The notes beneath the pieces were generated by a model. It did not search any database. It had not been told where the DNA came from and saw nothing but the letters and a program-made list of their open reading frames with translations. This document shows positions 20,890 through 30,196 of a DNA stretch of 64,000 nt, piece after piece. Numbering within the stretch: position 1 is the stretch's first letter; every line of letters begins with the position of its first letter. The DNA lies in the NCBI RefSeq assembly GCF_000186245.1, contig NC_014935.1, positions 1,674,001 through 1,738,000 on the forward strand, in the 5' to 3' direction. Position numbers and translations under genes: made by a program. This DNA comes from Nitratifractor salsuginis DSM 16511 (GTDB lineage: Bacteria; Campylobacterota; Campylobacteria; Campylobacterales; Sulfurovaceae).

Positions 20890-21618
20890 CGCCAAAAGCT
20901 CTCTCAGCCTCCGTGCGTCCCTCACCGCATTTCCCTCCATATCGTTGTTGAAATAGACAAAGACAGGGCGGTTATGGTTCAGCTCTTTTTGGAGGCGCTC
21001 GGCCCAGTGCTGGAGGGTCGCGTCATCATAGCTGCCGCGGTAGTGGCCCGAAGGGCCGTGCAGGCGCAGGTAGGCGAACTCCGCCGTGCTCACATCGGGC
21101 ACGCTTTTGCGGCCGTAATCGTGCCAACAGAGGGCAACCCCGTGATGGCGCAAGATCACATAGACCGCTTCGTCATACCAGCTTTCGTGACGGAACTCCA
21201 CGACGAAACGCCACCCGCCCCCGTGGGGGAGCTGCGCCAGGAAATCCCCTAGAAGCTCATCGTTACGGTGGAGCGAGGGAGGCAGTTGGAAGAGTACGGC
21301 GGCGAGTTTGTGTTTGATGGGTTTAAGCAGATGCAAAAAACGCAGAAGCTCTTCTCGGGTATCGGCAAGCTTTTTGTAATGGGTGATCCCCCGATGGGCT
21401 TTGAAAGCGAAGAGGAAACCTTCCGGGGATTTCTCATCCCAATGTGTGATGGTCTTGGCTTTGGGGAGATGGTAGAAGGTGCTGTTCATCTCCACCGTGT
21501 CGAATCGGGTGGCGAAATACTCGAACCAGCGGTTTTTGGGCAAATCCTCCGGATAGAGCACTCCCCGCCAGTGTTCATAGTAGAACCCCGACGTTCCGAT
21601 ATAGGCGCGGGTCTGCAT
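20878..21618 (-). CDS. DUF72 (YecE-like) family protein
   Basis: 246 residues. The family hallmarks are visible: YIGTSGFYYEHWRG at the start, FDTVEMNSTFYHLP, FAFKAHRGITH, then EFRHESWYD and YFNNDMEGNAVRDA at the end. The fold is a TIM barrel; the biochemical function of the family is not established. The ATG lies 4 bp after the stop of the YbhB-like gene, forming a two-gene unit. The protein ends LANEE, with the TGA inside an ATGAGGA repeat. Confidence 0.88.
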   Translation of the reverse strand: MQTRAYIGTSGFYYEHWRGVLYPEDLPKNRWFEYFATRFDTVEMNSTFYHLPKAKTITHWDEKSPEGFLFAFKAHRGITHYKKLADTREELLRFLHLLKPIKHKLAAVLFQLPPSLHRNDELLGDFLAQLPHGGGWRFVVEFRHESWYDEAVYVILRHHGVALCWHDYGRKSVPDVSTAEFAYLRLHGPSGHYRGSYDDATLQHWAERLQKELNHNRPVFVYFNNDMEGNAVRDARRLRELLANEE

Positions 21619-21622
21619 CGGC

Positions 21623-22141
21623 TTAGCGGGGATAGATCCCCATCAGCTCCGCCTCGGCCAGCAGATGGTCCTTCATCGCCGCCAGGAGGGTGTTGCGATC
21701 GATACCCGGTTCCAGCGGCAACGGCACATCCAGAGCGAAGAGTCGGATGAAATAGCGATGGGGACGGTCCGGGGGACAGGGGCCTCCGTAGCCGATCTTG
21801 CCGAAATCGTTGATCCCCTGTCGGATCCCGTACTCCAGTTCGGGAGCGGGCGGAACCCCCTCGGGCAATCCCCTCACCGTGGCGGGCATATTGTAGATAA
21901 CCCAATGGACGAAGAGTCCCATCGGGGCATCAGGGTCCTCCATAATCAACGCCAGGGACTTGGTCCCGTCGGGAATATTGCCAAACTCCAGAGGAATCGA
22001 AACATCCTCCCCGTGGCAACCGTATTTGGCCGGGATCTCTCCACCGTTCTCAAAGGCAGGACTCTTGACGAACATCTTTTCACCTCCTGTTAACAATGTC
22101 ATACTCATCACCCATGCAATGATCATTACGAGAAATCTCAT
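21623..22141 (-). CDS. YbhB/YbcL-type phosphatidylethanolamine-binding-like protein with signal peptide
   Basis: 172 residues. A hydrophobic N-terminus (about residues 2-18) looks like a signal peptide, so the protein is probably periplasmic or membrane-anchored. The PEBP core shows IMEDPDAPMGLFVHWVIYNM and GYGGPCPPDRPHRYFIRLFALD, the ligand-pocket motifs of the bacterial Raf-kinase-inhibitor-like family. The ligand is unknown. An extended -10 promoter lies 31 bp upstream. Confidence 0.9.
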   Translation of the reverse strand: MRFLVMIIAWVMSMTLLTGGEKMFVKSPAFENGGEIPAKYGCHGEDVSIPLEFGNIPDGTKSLALIMEDPDAPMGLFVHWVIYNMPATVRGLPEGVPPAPELEYGIRQGINDFGKIGYGGPCPPDRPHRYFIRLFALDVPLPLEPGIDRNTLLAAMKDHLLAEAELMGIYPR

Positions 22142-22171
22142 CGGTGATCCTTTTTGCTTACTCTCCAGTCT

Positions 22172-22180
22172 ATTATAACA
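22172..22180 (-). promoter_or_regulatory. Extended -10 promoter (TGTTATAAT) of the YbhB-DUF72 pair
   Basis: Minus-strand TG-T-TATAAT, 31 bp before the ATG at 22141, in the divergent gap with the DMT transporter gene. -35 is poor. Confidence 0.55.
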
Positions 22181-22217
22181 CTCCCGGGAGTAGAATACCG
22201 CTTCACAAGGATGAACA

Positions 22218-23102
22218 ATGCAAGAGCCCAGACAAGCGACCCTCTTCTATCTGCTGATGATCCTGGCTATGGTCGGATGGGGCGCTTCCTGGGTGCACGT
22301 CAAATACCTCAGCAGCTTTCTGACGATCCACGAAATTATCTTCTACCGTTACCTCTTGACCGCCCTGAGTATGATCCCGGTGCTTCTCTGGCTCGGCCTC
22401 TCCTGGCGGATCGAGCTCAAAAGCCTGTTGCTGACCCTGGTGAGCTCGGGGATCATGATCCTCTACACCTGGCTCTTCATCGCCGGGACCAAGCTGGGCA
22501 CCGCCGGGCTGGGCGGCGCTTTCGTCACCACCCTCATCCCGATCCTCACCTTTCTCCTCAGCGCCCTGATCGCACACAGGCGGCTGACACGGCGGCAGCT
22601 CTTCGCCCTGGGGCTGGGGGCATTGGGCGTGATGACCATCCTCAATGTCTGGAGCTTTCGGTCCGGGGATATCTTTCGCCTGGAAAATCTCTACTTCGTC
22701 CTGGCGGCTCTATGCTGGGCGATTCTCACCCTCGTCAGTGCCAAAATCGCCGGCAGGATCGAACCCCTGGTCTACAGCTTTTATATGTATCTGGGGGTGA
22801 CGGTACTCGAAGCACTCTTTTTCACCGAATTCAGTACCGATCTGGGCACTCTGGGGACCCTCCCCTGGGCCAACCTCCTGCTGCTGGCACTCTTTAGCAC
22901 CACCTTCGCCACTTCGATCTACTTCATCGGCGGCAAAAAACTGGGGGCTGACCGCATCAGCAGCTTCACCTTCCTCGTGCCTTTCAGCGCCATCGGACTG
23001 AGCGCCCTCTTTTTGGATGAGCCGATCACCTGGGGGATGGCACTGGGCACGCCCCTGGCGCTGGCGGCGATCTGGATGCTGCAGTGTTCCTCCTCCCGCT
23101 GA
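22218..23102 (+). CDS. EamA-family (DMT superfamily) transporter
   Basis: 294 residues with ten hydrophobic segments arranged as two EamA repeats. The first starts ILAMVGWGASWVHVKYL and the second ILTLVSAKIAGR, both typical of RhaT/YdcZ-like drug/metabolite transporters of the inner membrane. The substrate cannot be read from sequence. An AAGG site precedes the ATG. It is alone on the plus strand, followed by its own downstream promoter for the next gene. Confidence 0.88.
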   Translation: MQEPRQATLFYLLMILAMVGWGASWVHVKYLSSFLTIHEIIFYRYLLTALSMIPVLLWLGLSWRIELKSLLLTLVSSGIMILYTWLFIAGTKLGTAGLGGAFVTTLIPILTFLLSALIAHRRLTRRQLFALGLGALGVMTILNVWSFRSGDIFRLENLYFVLAALCWAILTLVSAKIAGRIEPLVYSFYMYLGVTVLEALFFTEFSTDLGTLGTLPWANLLLLALFSTTFATSIYFIGGKKLGADRISSFTFLVPFSAIGLSALFLDEPITWGMALGTPLALAAIWMLQCSSSR

Positions 23103-23139
23103 TCCCGGCGATTTATCCCTCATCCTTTTTCAAAAAAAC

Positions 23140-23148
23140 TGTTACAAT
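23140..23148 (+). promoter_or_regulatory. Extended -10 promoter (TGTTACAAT) for the FAH-family gene
   Basis: TG-T-TACAAT, 51 bp ahead of the start codon; no convincing -35. Confidence 0.5.
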
Positions 23149-23199
23149 CACTCTGAAAATCTCCCCGAATATAGGCAATAAAAACCGCAAGGAATATTG

Positions 23200-23808
23200 A
23201 TGAATACGATCCAAATGGGAAAAGAGCTCCTCACCCCGAGCAAAGTGGTCTGTATCGGCCGAAACTACGTCGAGCATATCGAAGAGTTGGGCAACGAAAT
23301 GCCTGAGGATATGGTCATCTTCAACAAACCCAACTCCGCCGTCACCGATACGCTGCGCGCCTTCAGGCCCGATACCCGTTTCGAAGGGGAGCTCTGCCTT
23401 TTGATAAGAAGCGGCGAAATCGCAGGGATCGGCTTCGGCCTGGATTTGACCCACGCCGAGATCCAAAACCGCCTCAAAGCCAAGGGACTACCCTGGGAAC
23501 GGGCCAAAGCCTTCGACGGGGCGGCGGTATTGAGCCATTTTGTCCCCTTTGAGGGAAAACTGGAGGATCTGCGTTTCGAACTCTATCACAACGGAAAATT
23601 GGCCCAACACGCCTCTTATGACCTGATGATTTACAAACCCCAGAAGATGCTCCGGGAGATCCAAAGCTTTATGACCCTGGAGGATGGAGACATCATTATG
23701 ACCGGAACGCCAAAGGGTGTTTCAACCTATGAGCGGAGCGACCGTTTCATCGCGACGGTCTATGAAGGAGAGAGGGAAATCGTACAGGCAGAGTGGATCT
23801 GCCAATAA
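23200..23808 (+). CDS. Fumarylacetoacetate hydrolase (FAH) family protein
   Basis: 202 residues from the ATG at 23200 (a TTG three bases earlier is possible). The conserved N-terminal block is VVCIGRNYVEHIEELGNE, the metal-binding acidic residues are in FEGELCLLI and the DLT-containing strand, and the C-terminal GDIIMTGTPKGV is diagnostic. Members hydrolyse C-C bonds in diketo acids or act as oxaloacetate decarboxylase; the actual substrate here is unknown. The length is that of the short, single-domain members. Confidence 0.9.
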   Translation: MNTIQMGKELLTPSKVVCIGRNYVEHIEELGNEMPEDMVIFNKPNSAVTDTLRAFRPDTRFEGELCLLIRSGEIAGIGFGLDLTHAEIQNRLKAKGLPWERAKAFDGAAVLSHFVPFEGKLEDLRFELYHNGKLAQHASYDLMIYKPQKMLREIQSFMTLEDGDIIMTGTPKGVSTYERSDRFIATVYEGEREIVQAEWICQ

Positions 23809-23863
23809 GCCCCCGTCCTCCCGAAGCTCATCAAAAACTTTTTACCTGCCCTTTCGCTCTTCG

Positions 23864-23872
23864 TGTTATACT
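23864..23872 (+). promoter_or_regulatory. Extended -10 promoter (TGTTATACT) for the purine permease
   Basis: TG-T-TATACT, 34 bp before the TTG start at 23907; -35 weak. Confidence 0.5.
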
Positions 23873-23906
23873 TTTTCTCTCCCTACCCTTTTAAAAAGGA
23901 TCGCCC

Positions 23907-25205
23907 TTGCTCCAACGTTTCAAACTGGCTGAAAAAGGAACCAACGTACGAACCGAGCTGATTGCCGGCTTGACCACCTTTTTGACCATGATGTATATCG
24001 TCCCGGTCAACGGATTCATCATGGCCGACGCGGGATTGCCTATGCCCGCGGTGATCACCGCCACCGCCCTCATCACCATCCTCGCCACCGCTTTCAACGG
24101 CTTTTGGAGCAACACTCCTGTGGCAATGAGCGTGGGGATGGGGCTCAATGCCTACTTCACCTACGGCCTGGTTCTGGGGATGAAGCTCCCCTGGCAGACG
24201 GCTCTGGGAATCGTCTTTCTCTCCGGGGTGATCTTCGTGCTCCTCTCCTTTACCCGCTTTCGGGTTTGGATCATGCACTCGATCCCTATGGACCTGCGCC
24301 GAGCCATCAGCGCGGGAATCGGGGCTTTCATCGCCTTTATCGGCCTCAAGCAGCTGGGCATCATCGTCCCCAGTAAAGCCACCCTTGTAAGTCTGGGACA
24401 TTTGGGATCTCCCGAAGTACTACTGGGGATCTTCGGACTCTTTTTGACGCTGATCCTCTATATCTACCGGGTCAAGGGGGCTTTTATCCTCGGTGTCCTG
24501 CTCACTTCCGTCGTCGCCTGGGTCACGGGGCTTGGGAAACTGCCGGAGGGGCTGCTGAGTATGCCCGCCTCCATCGCACCCATCGCCTTCAAGCTCGATG
24601 TGGTCTCCGCCCTCAGTCTCTCCCTTTTACCGGTCATTATCACCTTTTTGGTAACCGATATGTTTGATACTCTGGGAACCCTCACCGCCGTCGGAGCCCG
24701 GGCGGGGCTTTTCCAGGAGGGAGATGACCCCGACAGAGCGCTGGAAAAAACGTTTGAAGCCGATGCCGTCGCCACGGTCACCGGGTCGCTGCTGGGGGTT
24801 TCCACCACGACCAGCTTCATCGAATCGGCCAGCGGAGTCGAAGCGGGCGGACGCACCGGCCTGACGGCTATCTTTACCGCCGCTTTCTTCATCCTGACCC
24901 TCTTTATGCTGCCGATCTTCAAGGCGATCCCTGGACCCGCCATCTATCCCGTCCTGGTCATCGTGGGGATCTTGATGTTCACCGAGCTGGGCAAGATGGA
25001 CTTCGGCGCCATGGACCTCGCTACCGCCAGCGCTGCCTTTTTCACGGTGCTGCTTATGCCGCTGACCTACTCCATCACCAACGGTCTGGCCGCCGGGTTT
25101 GTCGCTTATACACTCCTCAAGCTGGCCCAGGGGAAATTCTCCGAACTCAATGTGGGGGTCTACCTCATCACTCTGATCAGTCTGATCGTTTTCATCCTGC
25201 ATTAA
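23907..25205 (+). CDS. NCS2-family purine permease (AzgA-like)
   Basis: 432 residues from a TTG start preceded by AAAAAGGA. The AzgA/GhxP subgroup markers are present: RTELIAGLTTFLTMMYI, NTPVAMSVGMGLNAYFTY, VTDMFDTLGTLTAVG and STTTSFIESASGVEAGGRTGL (split over two helices). About 12-14 membrane segments. It should import adenine, guanine or hypoxanthine by proton symport. The next gene, 13 bp later, is a purine-type phosphoribosyltransferase, so the pair makes a salvage unit. Confidence 0.93.
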   Translation: MLQRFKLAEKGTNVRTELIAGLTTFLTMMYIVPVNGFIMADAGLPMPAVITATALITILATAFNGFWSNTPVAMSVGMGLNAYFTYGLVLGMKLPWQTALGIVFLSGVIFVLLSFTRFRVWIMHSIPMDLRRAISAGIGAFIAFIGLKQLGIIVPSKATLVSLGHLGSPEVLLGIFGLFLTLILYIYRVKGAFILGVLLTSVVAWVTGLGKLPEGLLSMPASIAPIAFKLDVVSALSLSLLPVIITFLVTDMFDTLGTLTAVGARAGLFQEGDDPDRALEKTFEADAVATVTGSLLGVSTTTSFIESASGVEAGGRTGLTAIFTAAFFILTLFMLPIFKAIPGPAIYPVLVIVGILMFTELGKMDFGAMDLATASAAFFTVLLMPLTYSITNGLAAGFVAYTLLKLAQGKFSELNVGVYLITLISLIVFILH

Positions 25206-25218
25206 AGGGCAGGACCCA

Positions 25219-25665
25219 ATGGATAAATACTACTACGGATACGAAGAGTTCCTCTACGATATCCGCACGCTTCATCAGATGATCCGCTCTTATGGGCCCG
25301 ACACCCTCCTGGCCGTGGCGAGGGGAGGATTGACGATGGGGCATTTCCTGGCCAACGCTATGGATACGCGACGCCTCTTCGCTCTCAACTCCATCCACTA
25401 CAACGGCACGAAGAAGCTCGAAACCATGGAAATCTTCAACATCCCCGATCTCTCTGACGCCAGGAAAGTCCTCATCCTCGACGACATCGCCGACAGCGGA
25501 GAGACCCTCGTGGCAGTCCTGGAAAAGCTCCAAGAACGCTACCCCGAAGTCCAATTCAAAATCGCAACCCTCTTTCACAAGCCCGAATCCCTCATCCGCC
25601 CCGACTTCACCCTCAAAGAGCCTCCCGCCTGGATCGACTTTTTCTGGGAAGTGGACCCGCTCTAA
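25219..25665 (+). CDS. Purine-type phosphoribosyltransferase
   Basis: 148 residues. The PRPP-binding loop is VLILDDIADSGET with the paired aspartates, and LAVARGGLTMG is the pyrophosphate-binding loop, as in Gpt (xanthine-guanine) and related enzymes. The C-terminal IDFFWEVDPL resembles Gpt ends. It would capture imported purine bases as nucleotides. The position directly after the NCS2 permease supports this. Exact base preference is not readable. Confidence 0.88.
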   Translation: MDKYYYGYEEFLYDIRTLHQMIRSYGPDTLLAVARGGLTMGHFLANAMDTRRLFALNSIHYNGTKKLETMEIFNIPDLSDARKVLILDDIADSGETLVAVLEKLQERYPEVQFKIATLFHKPESLIRPDFTLKEPPAWIDFFWEVDPL

Positions 25666-25799
25666 TGCGTTTTCCCTTCCCCAACGAGGGCGTAGGGGAT
25701 TTTTTCACAACAATTGTAAAGCTTATTCCAAATTATTAGCTTTGTTTAACCCAAATCATTCTAAACTAAAGCGTCAACCATCAATCAAAGGAGAATCGT

Positions 25800-26816
25800 A
25801 TGATGAAAAAATTACTCAAGCTCTCCGCGGTCGCCGCACTGGCGACTGCGACCCTGGCGACGGCCGGAACTCTCGATGACGTCAAAAAGGCCGGCATCCT
25901 CAAGTGCGGGGTCAACACCGGACTCCCCGGCTTCAGCGAAGCCGATTCCAAGGGTCAGTGGCGTGGACTGGACGTAGACTACTGCCGGGCCCTGGCCGCC
26001 GTCGTCCTGGGCGACGCTTCCAAGGTCAAGTATGTCCCCCTCAACGCCAAAGAGCGCTTCACCGCACTGCAGAGCGGTGAGATCGATGTCCTCTCCCGGA
26101 ATACTACCAATACCGAGACTCGGGATACTTCTCTGGGGATCAATTTCACCGGCGTAATGTACTACGACGGTCAGGGCTTTATGGTTCCCAAGTCTCTGGG
26201 AGTCAAAAGCGCCAAAGAACTCGACGGTGCCACCGTCTGTATCCAGGCCGGTACCACAACCGAACTCAACCTGGCCGACTATTTCCGCGCCAACCATATG
26301 AAGTTCAAGGCAATCACCTTCGATACCAACGATCAGGTGACCAAAGCTTTCGAAGCGGGACGCTGTGACGTTCTCACCACCGATGCTTCCGGCCTCTACG
26401 CCACCCGGACCAAGTTGGCCAACCCCGAAAAATATGTCGTTCTTCCCGAGATCATCTCCAAAGAGCCCCTGGCACCTGCCGTCCGTCACGGTGATGATCA
26501 GTGGTTCGACATCGCCAAGTGGACCCGCAACGCTCTGCTGACGGCGGAAGAGAAGGGAATCACTATGGCCAATGTCGACGAAGCCAAAGCCAAGAGCACC
26601 GATCCCGAAGTCAAGCGCCTGCTCAGTGTCGAGGGCAAAATGTGTGACAACCTCAAACTCGAGAAAGGCTGCTTCTACAATGCCATCAAGCAGGTCGGCA
26701 ACTACGGAGAGATCTTCGAGCGCAACGTCGGCGTCAAAACCCCGCTCAAGATCCAGCGCGGCCTCAATGCCCTCTGGACCCAGGGCGGCCTGCAGTACTC
26801 TCCCCCGTTCCGCTAA
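25800..26816 (+). CDS. aapJ: General L-amino acid ABC transporter, periplasmic binding protein (AapJ/BztA)
   Basis: 338 residues with a signal peptide ending TLATAG. The AapJ/BztA signature follows: LKCGVNTGLPGFSEADSKG, then WRGLDVDYCRALAAVVLGD and LSRNTTNTETRD. Length is right for this long subgroup rather than the ~250-residue HisJ type. It binds a broad range of polar amino acids and hands them to AapQM. AAAGGAG precedes the ATG. Two cysteine pairs are likely disulfides. A hairpin and repeat island separates it from aapQ. Confidence 0.94.
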   Translation: MMKKLLKLSAVAALATATLATAGTLDDVKKAGILKCGVNTGLPGFSEADSKGQWRGLDVDYCRALAAVVLGDASKVKYVPLNAKERFTALQSGEIDVLSRNTTNTETRDTSLGINFTGVMYYDGQGFMVPKSLGVKSAKELDGATVCIQAGTTTELNLADYFRANHMKFKAITFDTNDQVTKAFEAGRCDVLTTDASGLYATRTKLANPEKYVVLPEIISKEPLAPAVRHGDDQWFDIAKWTRNALLTAEEKGITMANVDEAKAKSTDPEVKRLLSVEGKMCDNLKLEKGCFYNAIKQVGNYGEIFERNVGVKTPLKIQRGLNALWTQGGLQYSPPFR

Positions 26817-26818
26817 AA

Positions 26819-26932
26819 TTCCACGCCCCTGCGGGGCTTGGAAAATTAGGAATTAGTAATTAGGAAGTAGGAATGAGCCCAAAAAGTCTCATTTGCCAAA
26901 ATTCCTAACTCCTAATTCCTAACTCCTAATTC
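26819..26932 (+). repeat. Hairpin plus inverted pair of 7-bp arrays between aapJ and aapQ
   Basis: TTCCACGCCCC-TGC-GGGGCTTGGAA forms a stem at 26819-26845. Heptamers of the TAGGAAT/TTAGTAA type (about 26846-26876) and CCTAACT/CCTAATT (about 26900-26932) follow, which are complementary to each other and would fold into a long imperfect hairpin closed by ATGAG/CTCAT. In the aap mRNA this would protect the aapJ message or reduce read-through. Confidence 0.75.
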
Positions 26933-26945
26933 ACAAAGGATTCAC

Positions 26946-28100
26946 GTGCCATCATTTTTGCGCGACGAAAAGATCCGCGGTATTCTCTACCAGATCATCG
27001 CGATCACCCTCTTTGTCGGCTTTCTCTTCTACATCGCCCAGAATACCGCTCACAACATCGAGCAGCGGGGGATCAAGACGGGATTTGCTTTTCTCCATGA
27101 CACGGCCGGATTCGACATCACCGAATCGCCGATCCCCTTCACCCCCGCCAGCACCCATCTGAAGGTCTTCGAAGTCGGTCTACTCAATACCCTCATCGTC
27201 TCTTTCTGGGGAATCGTTTTCAGCTCCCTTATCGGCTTGCTCATCGGTATTTGGCGCCTCTCGCCCAACTGGCTCATCAACCGGATCGCCGCCGCTTACA
27301 TCGAAACATTCCGGAACATCCCCGTGCTCCTGCAGATCCTTTTCTGGTACAACGTCGTTTTGGCCACCCTCCCCTCCACCCGGCACAGCCTCAACTTTTT
27401 CAATGCCGTTTTCATCAACAACCGGGGCTTCTTTATGCCCAAACTCGTCTTCCAGGATGGAGCATGGATGATCGGAGCCGCCATCGTCGCGGCGATCATC
27501 GGGATCATCTTCGTCCATCGCTGGGCGAAAAAGCGCCAGGAGGAGACCGGGGAGCAGTTTCCTGTCTTCCTCACAGGGATCATCCTCCTCATCGGCCTGC
27601 CTCTACTGGCTTACCTCATCGCCGGACGTCCCGTCACCGCCGTCTATCCGGAGCTCCACGGCTTCAACTTCAGGGGAGGCAAAACCTTTACCCCCGAATT
27701 CCTCGCCCTCCTCTTTGCTCTGAGTATCTATACGGCTACCTTCATCGCCGAAGCGATCCGCAGCGGAATCGAAGCGGTCCCCAAAGGGCAAAAGGAGGCG
27801 GCAACCAGCCTCGGACTCTCTCCCCTGCAGCAGCTGCGCCTGGTGATCCTGCCCCAAGCGGTGCGCATCGCCATCCCCAGCATCATCAACCAGTACCTCA
27901 ACCTGATCAAAAACTCCTCTCTGGCCGCCGCGATCGGTTATCCGGAGCTGGTGACGATCTTTGCCGGTACCAGTCTCAACCAGACCGGCCAGGCCCTGGA
28001 GATCCTTTTGATCACGATGCTAACCTATCTGCTCATCAGCCTGATCGTTTCGCTGATCCTCAACTGGTTTAACGCCAAAATGAAAATCAAGGAGCGCTAA
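26946..28100 (+). CDS. aapQ: General L-amino acid ABC transporter permease AapQ
   Basis: 384 residues, GTG start with AAAGGA site. Eight or so membrane segments; the C-terminal half carries the HisM-type permease domain with the EAA loop EAIRSGIEAVPKGQKEAATS, which docks to the ATPase. The insertion between the early helices and the core is typical of AapQ/BztB, longer than HisQ. Begins 129 bp after aapJ and ends 1 bp before aapM. Confidence 0.93.
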   Translation: MPSFLRDEKIRGILYQIIAITLFVGFLFYIAQNTAHNIEQRGIKTGFAFLHDTAGFDITESPIPFTPASTHLKVFEVGLLNTLIVSFWGIVFSSLIGLLIGIWRLSPNWLINRIAAAYIETFRNIPVLLQILFWYNVVLATLPSTRHSLNFFNAVFINNRGFFMPKLVFQDGAWMIGAAIVAAIIGIIFVHRWAKKRQEETGEQFPVFLTGIILLIGLPLLAYLIAGRPVTAVYPELHGFNFRGGKTFTPEFLALLFALSIYTATFIAEAIRSGIEAVPKGQKEAATSLGLSPLQQLRLVILPQAVRIAIPSIINQYLNLIKNSSLAAAIGYPELVTIFAGTSLNQTGQALEILLITMLTYLLISLIVSLILNWFNAKMKIKER

Positions 28101-28101
28101 G

Positions 28102-29190
28102 ATGGCCGTCTATCCTCCCAAGCAGGCCAAAGAGCCGCCTCTGGTCGAACGCGGGCCCATCGCCTGGGTTCGTCACAACCTGCTCTCCAGCCCCTTCAAC
28201 ATCGCCTTTACCCTTCTGGGGCTGGCGATCCTCTACTGGACCATTCCCCCCTTCGTCAAATGGGCTTTCATCGATGCCCATTTCGCCGGACACAGCAAAG
28301 CCGACTGCGCCGGCGGCGGGGCGTGTTGGGTCTTTATCAAAGTGAAGCTCGATATGTTCCTCTTCGGCTTCTACCCCCACGATCAGCTCTGGCGCCCCAA
28401 AACGGTGCTTGCCTCGGCCGTGGCCCTGGTCGCTTTCGCCAAGTTCGTCAAGGGGCTTCATAAATTCAAACTCCTTTTGATCGTGCTTTTCCCGATCTAT
28501 GCCTATATCCTCCTTCACGGCGGCTATTTCGGCCTGCCTGTAGTGGAAACAAGCAAATGGGGCGGTCTGCTCCTGACTCTGGTGATCGCCTCGGTGGGGA
28601 TCGTCCTCTCCTTCCCTATCGGGATCCTTTTGGCACTGGGACGTCAATCGAAGCTCCCCATCATCAAGAGCCTCAGCGTCTTCTACATCGAATTCGTCCG
28701 GGGCGTTCCTCTGATCACCGTCCTTTTCATGGCGTCGGTAGTCCTGCCCCTCTTCTTCCCCGAAGGGGTCAACTTCAACAAACTCGCCCGGGCGCTGATC
28801 GGGATCACCCTCTTCGAAGCCGCCTATGTAGCCGAGAATATCCGCTCCGGCTTCCAGGCCATCCCCAAAGGCCAATACGAAGCCGCCGACGCCCTCGGAC
28901 TGGGCTATTGGCAGAAGATGGCGCTGGTCATCCTTCCCCAGGCGATCAAGGTCACCATCCCCAACCTGGTCGGAACCTTCATCAGTCTTTTCAAAGACAC
29001 CTCCCTGGTGATGATCATCGGCCTCTTCGACCTGCTGGCGATGGTCAACGTCACTGCCAACGACCGGGATTGGTTGGGTATGGATACCGAAGGTTACGTC
29101 TTCGTCGCCTTCGTCTTCTGGATCTTCACCTTCAGCATGTCGATGTACTCCAAGCGGCTGGAGAAAAAACTTGATACCAACAAACACTAA
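28102..29190 (+). CDS. aapM: General L-amino acid ABC transporter permease AapM
   Basis: 362 residues. It has the same permease fold as AapQ, with EAA loop [20 protein letters not shown] and the preceding [17 protein letters not shown] signature. The N-terminal region of about 100 residues before the core is typical of AapM/BztC. Forms the heterodimeric inner-membrane channel with AapQ. The ribosome binding site lies inside the end of aapQ. Confidence 0.93.
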   Translation: MAVYPPKQAKEPPLVERGPIAWVRHNLLSSPFNIAFTLLGLAILYWTIPPFVKWAFIDAHFAGHSKADCAGGGACWVFIKVKLDMFLFGFYPHDQLWRPKTVLASAVALVAFAKFVKGLHKFKLLLIVLFPIYAYILLHGGYFGLPVVETSKWGGLLLTLVIASVGIVLSFPIGILLALGRQSKLPIIKSLSVFYIEFVRGVPLITVLFMASVVLPLFFPEGVNFNKLARALIGITLFEAAYVAENIRSGFQAIPKGQYEAADALGLGYWQKMALVILPQAIKVTIPNLVGTFISLFKDTSLVMIIGLFDLLAMVNVTANDRDWLGMDTEGYVFVAFVFWIFTFSMSMYSKRLEKKLDTNKH

Positions 29191-29201
29191 AGGCGCGAAC
29201 C

Positions 29202-30065
29202 ATGGCGAAAGAACAAAAAACGAAATCAACGATTGAGACTCAGGAAGAGAATAAAAAGGCCGAAAGCCGACTCCCGGCCCAGGCCGCAGAGGAGAAGAAG
29301 GGTGACAAGCCCAAAGAGAAGCAGCTGGGTGAGCCGATCATCCAACTGCAGAATGTCAACAAATGGTACGGGGATTTCCACGTCCTCAAAGATATCAATC
29401 TCGACGTAAAAAAAGGGGAGATCGTCGTAGTCGCCGGTCCCTCCGGGTCGGGAAAATCGACGATGATCCGCTGTATCAACCGCCTGGAAGAGTATCAGGA
29501 GGGCAGCATCAAGGTCAACGGGATCGAAGTCAACAACGATGTCAAAAACCTGCGGCAGGTCCGATCCAACGTGGCGATGGTCTTCCAGCACTTCAACCTC
29601 TTCCCCCACCTGACCATCCTCGAAAACCTCACTCTCGCCCCCGTCTGGGTCTACAAAAAACCCAAAAAAGAGGCGATCGAAACCGCGATGCACTACCTGG
29701 AAAAGGTCAACATCGCCGAACAGGCCAACAAATACCCCAATCAGCTCTCCGGGGGCCAACAGCAGCGGGTCGCCATCGCCCGGGCCCTGTGCAAAAACCC
29801 CGACATTATGCTTTTTGACGAGCCGACCTCGGCGCTGGACCCCGAGATGATCGGCGAAGTCCTCGATGTCATGATGAAACTCGCCGAAGAGGGCAAAACC
29901 ATGGTCACCGTCACCCACGAAATGGGCTTCGCCCGCAAAGTGGCCGACCGGGTCATCTTTATGGACGCCGGACAGATCGTCGAAGAGAACGATCCCGAGA
30001 CCTTCTTCCACCACCCCGAAAGCGAACGCCTCAAACTCTTCCTCCAGCAGATCCTCAACCACTGA
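29202..30065 (+). CDS. aapP: General L-amino acid ABC transporter ATP-binding protein AapP
   Basis: 287 residues. Walker [11 protein letters not shown]-loop [10 protein letters not shown], signature LSGGQQQR, Walker [13 protein letters not shown] and switch histidine in VTHEMGFA are all intact, as in HisP/GlnQ. About 42 extra residues at the N-terminus, nearly all charged or polar (K, E, Q), precede the usual start of the domain at [13 protein letters not shown]. Last gene of the aap operon, 11 bp after aapM. Confidence 0.94.
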   Translation: MAKEQKTKSTIETQEENKKAESRLPAQAAEEKKGDKPKEKQLGEPIIQLQNVNKWYGDFHVLKDINLDVKKGEIVVVAGPSGSGKSTMIRCINRLEEYQEGSIKVNGIEVNNDVKNLRQVRSNVAMVFQHFNLFPHLTILENLTLAPVWVYKKPKKEAIETAMHYLEKVNIAEQANKYPNQLSGGQQQRVAIARALCKNPDIMLFDEPTSALDPEMIGEVLDVMMKLAEEGKTMVTVTHEMGFARKVADRVIFMDAGQIVEENDPETFFHHPESERLKLFLQQILNH

Positions 30066-30122
30066 CGATCCGGGAGATCGGACTTGCGTGTTATGTGCTA
30101 TGCGTTAAGTGCCAGGAAAAAA

Positions 30123-30176
30123 GCGTTGCAAAGCAACGCCTACCATAATTTCTCATTTCTCTTTTCTATTTTCTCA
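30123..30176 (+). repeat. GCGTTGC hairpin and TTTCTCA-type repeat
   Basis: GCGTTGC-AAA-GCAACGC at 30123-30139 matches the hairpins at 819 and 18854 apart from the loop. Loose TTCTCAT/TTTTCTA units follow to about 30176. It may end the aap transcript or belong to the repeat family. Confidence 0.65.
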
Positions 30177-30196
30177 TTCAGCAATCAGGAAAAGCC

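Noticed and set aside
28087-29229. Antisense frame of 380 codons opposite aapM
   Set aside because: Highly charged and histidine/aspartate-rich as expected for the complement of membrane helices; aapM is real.
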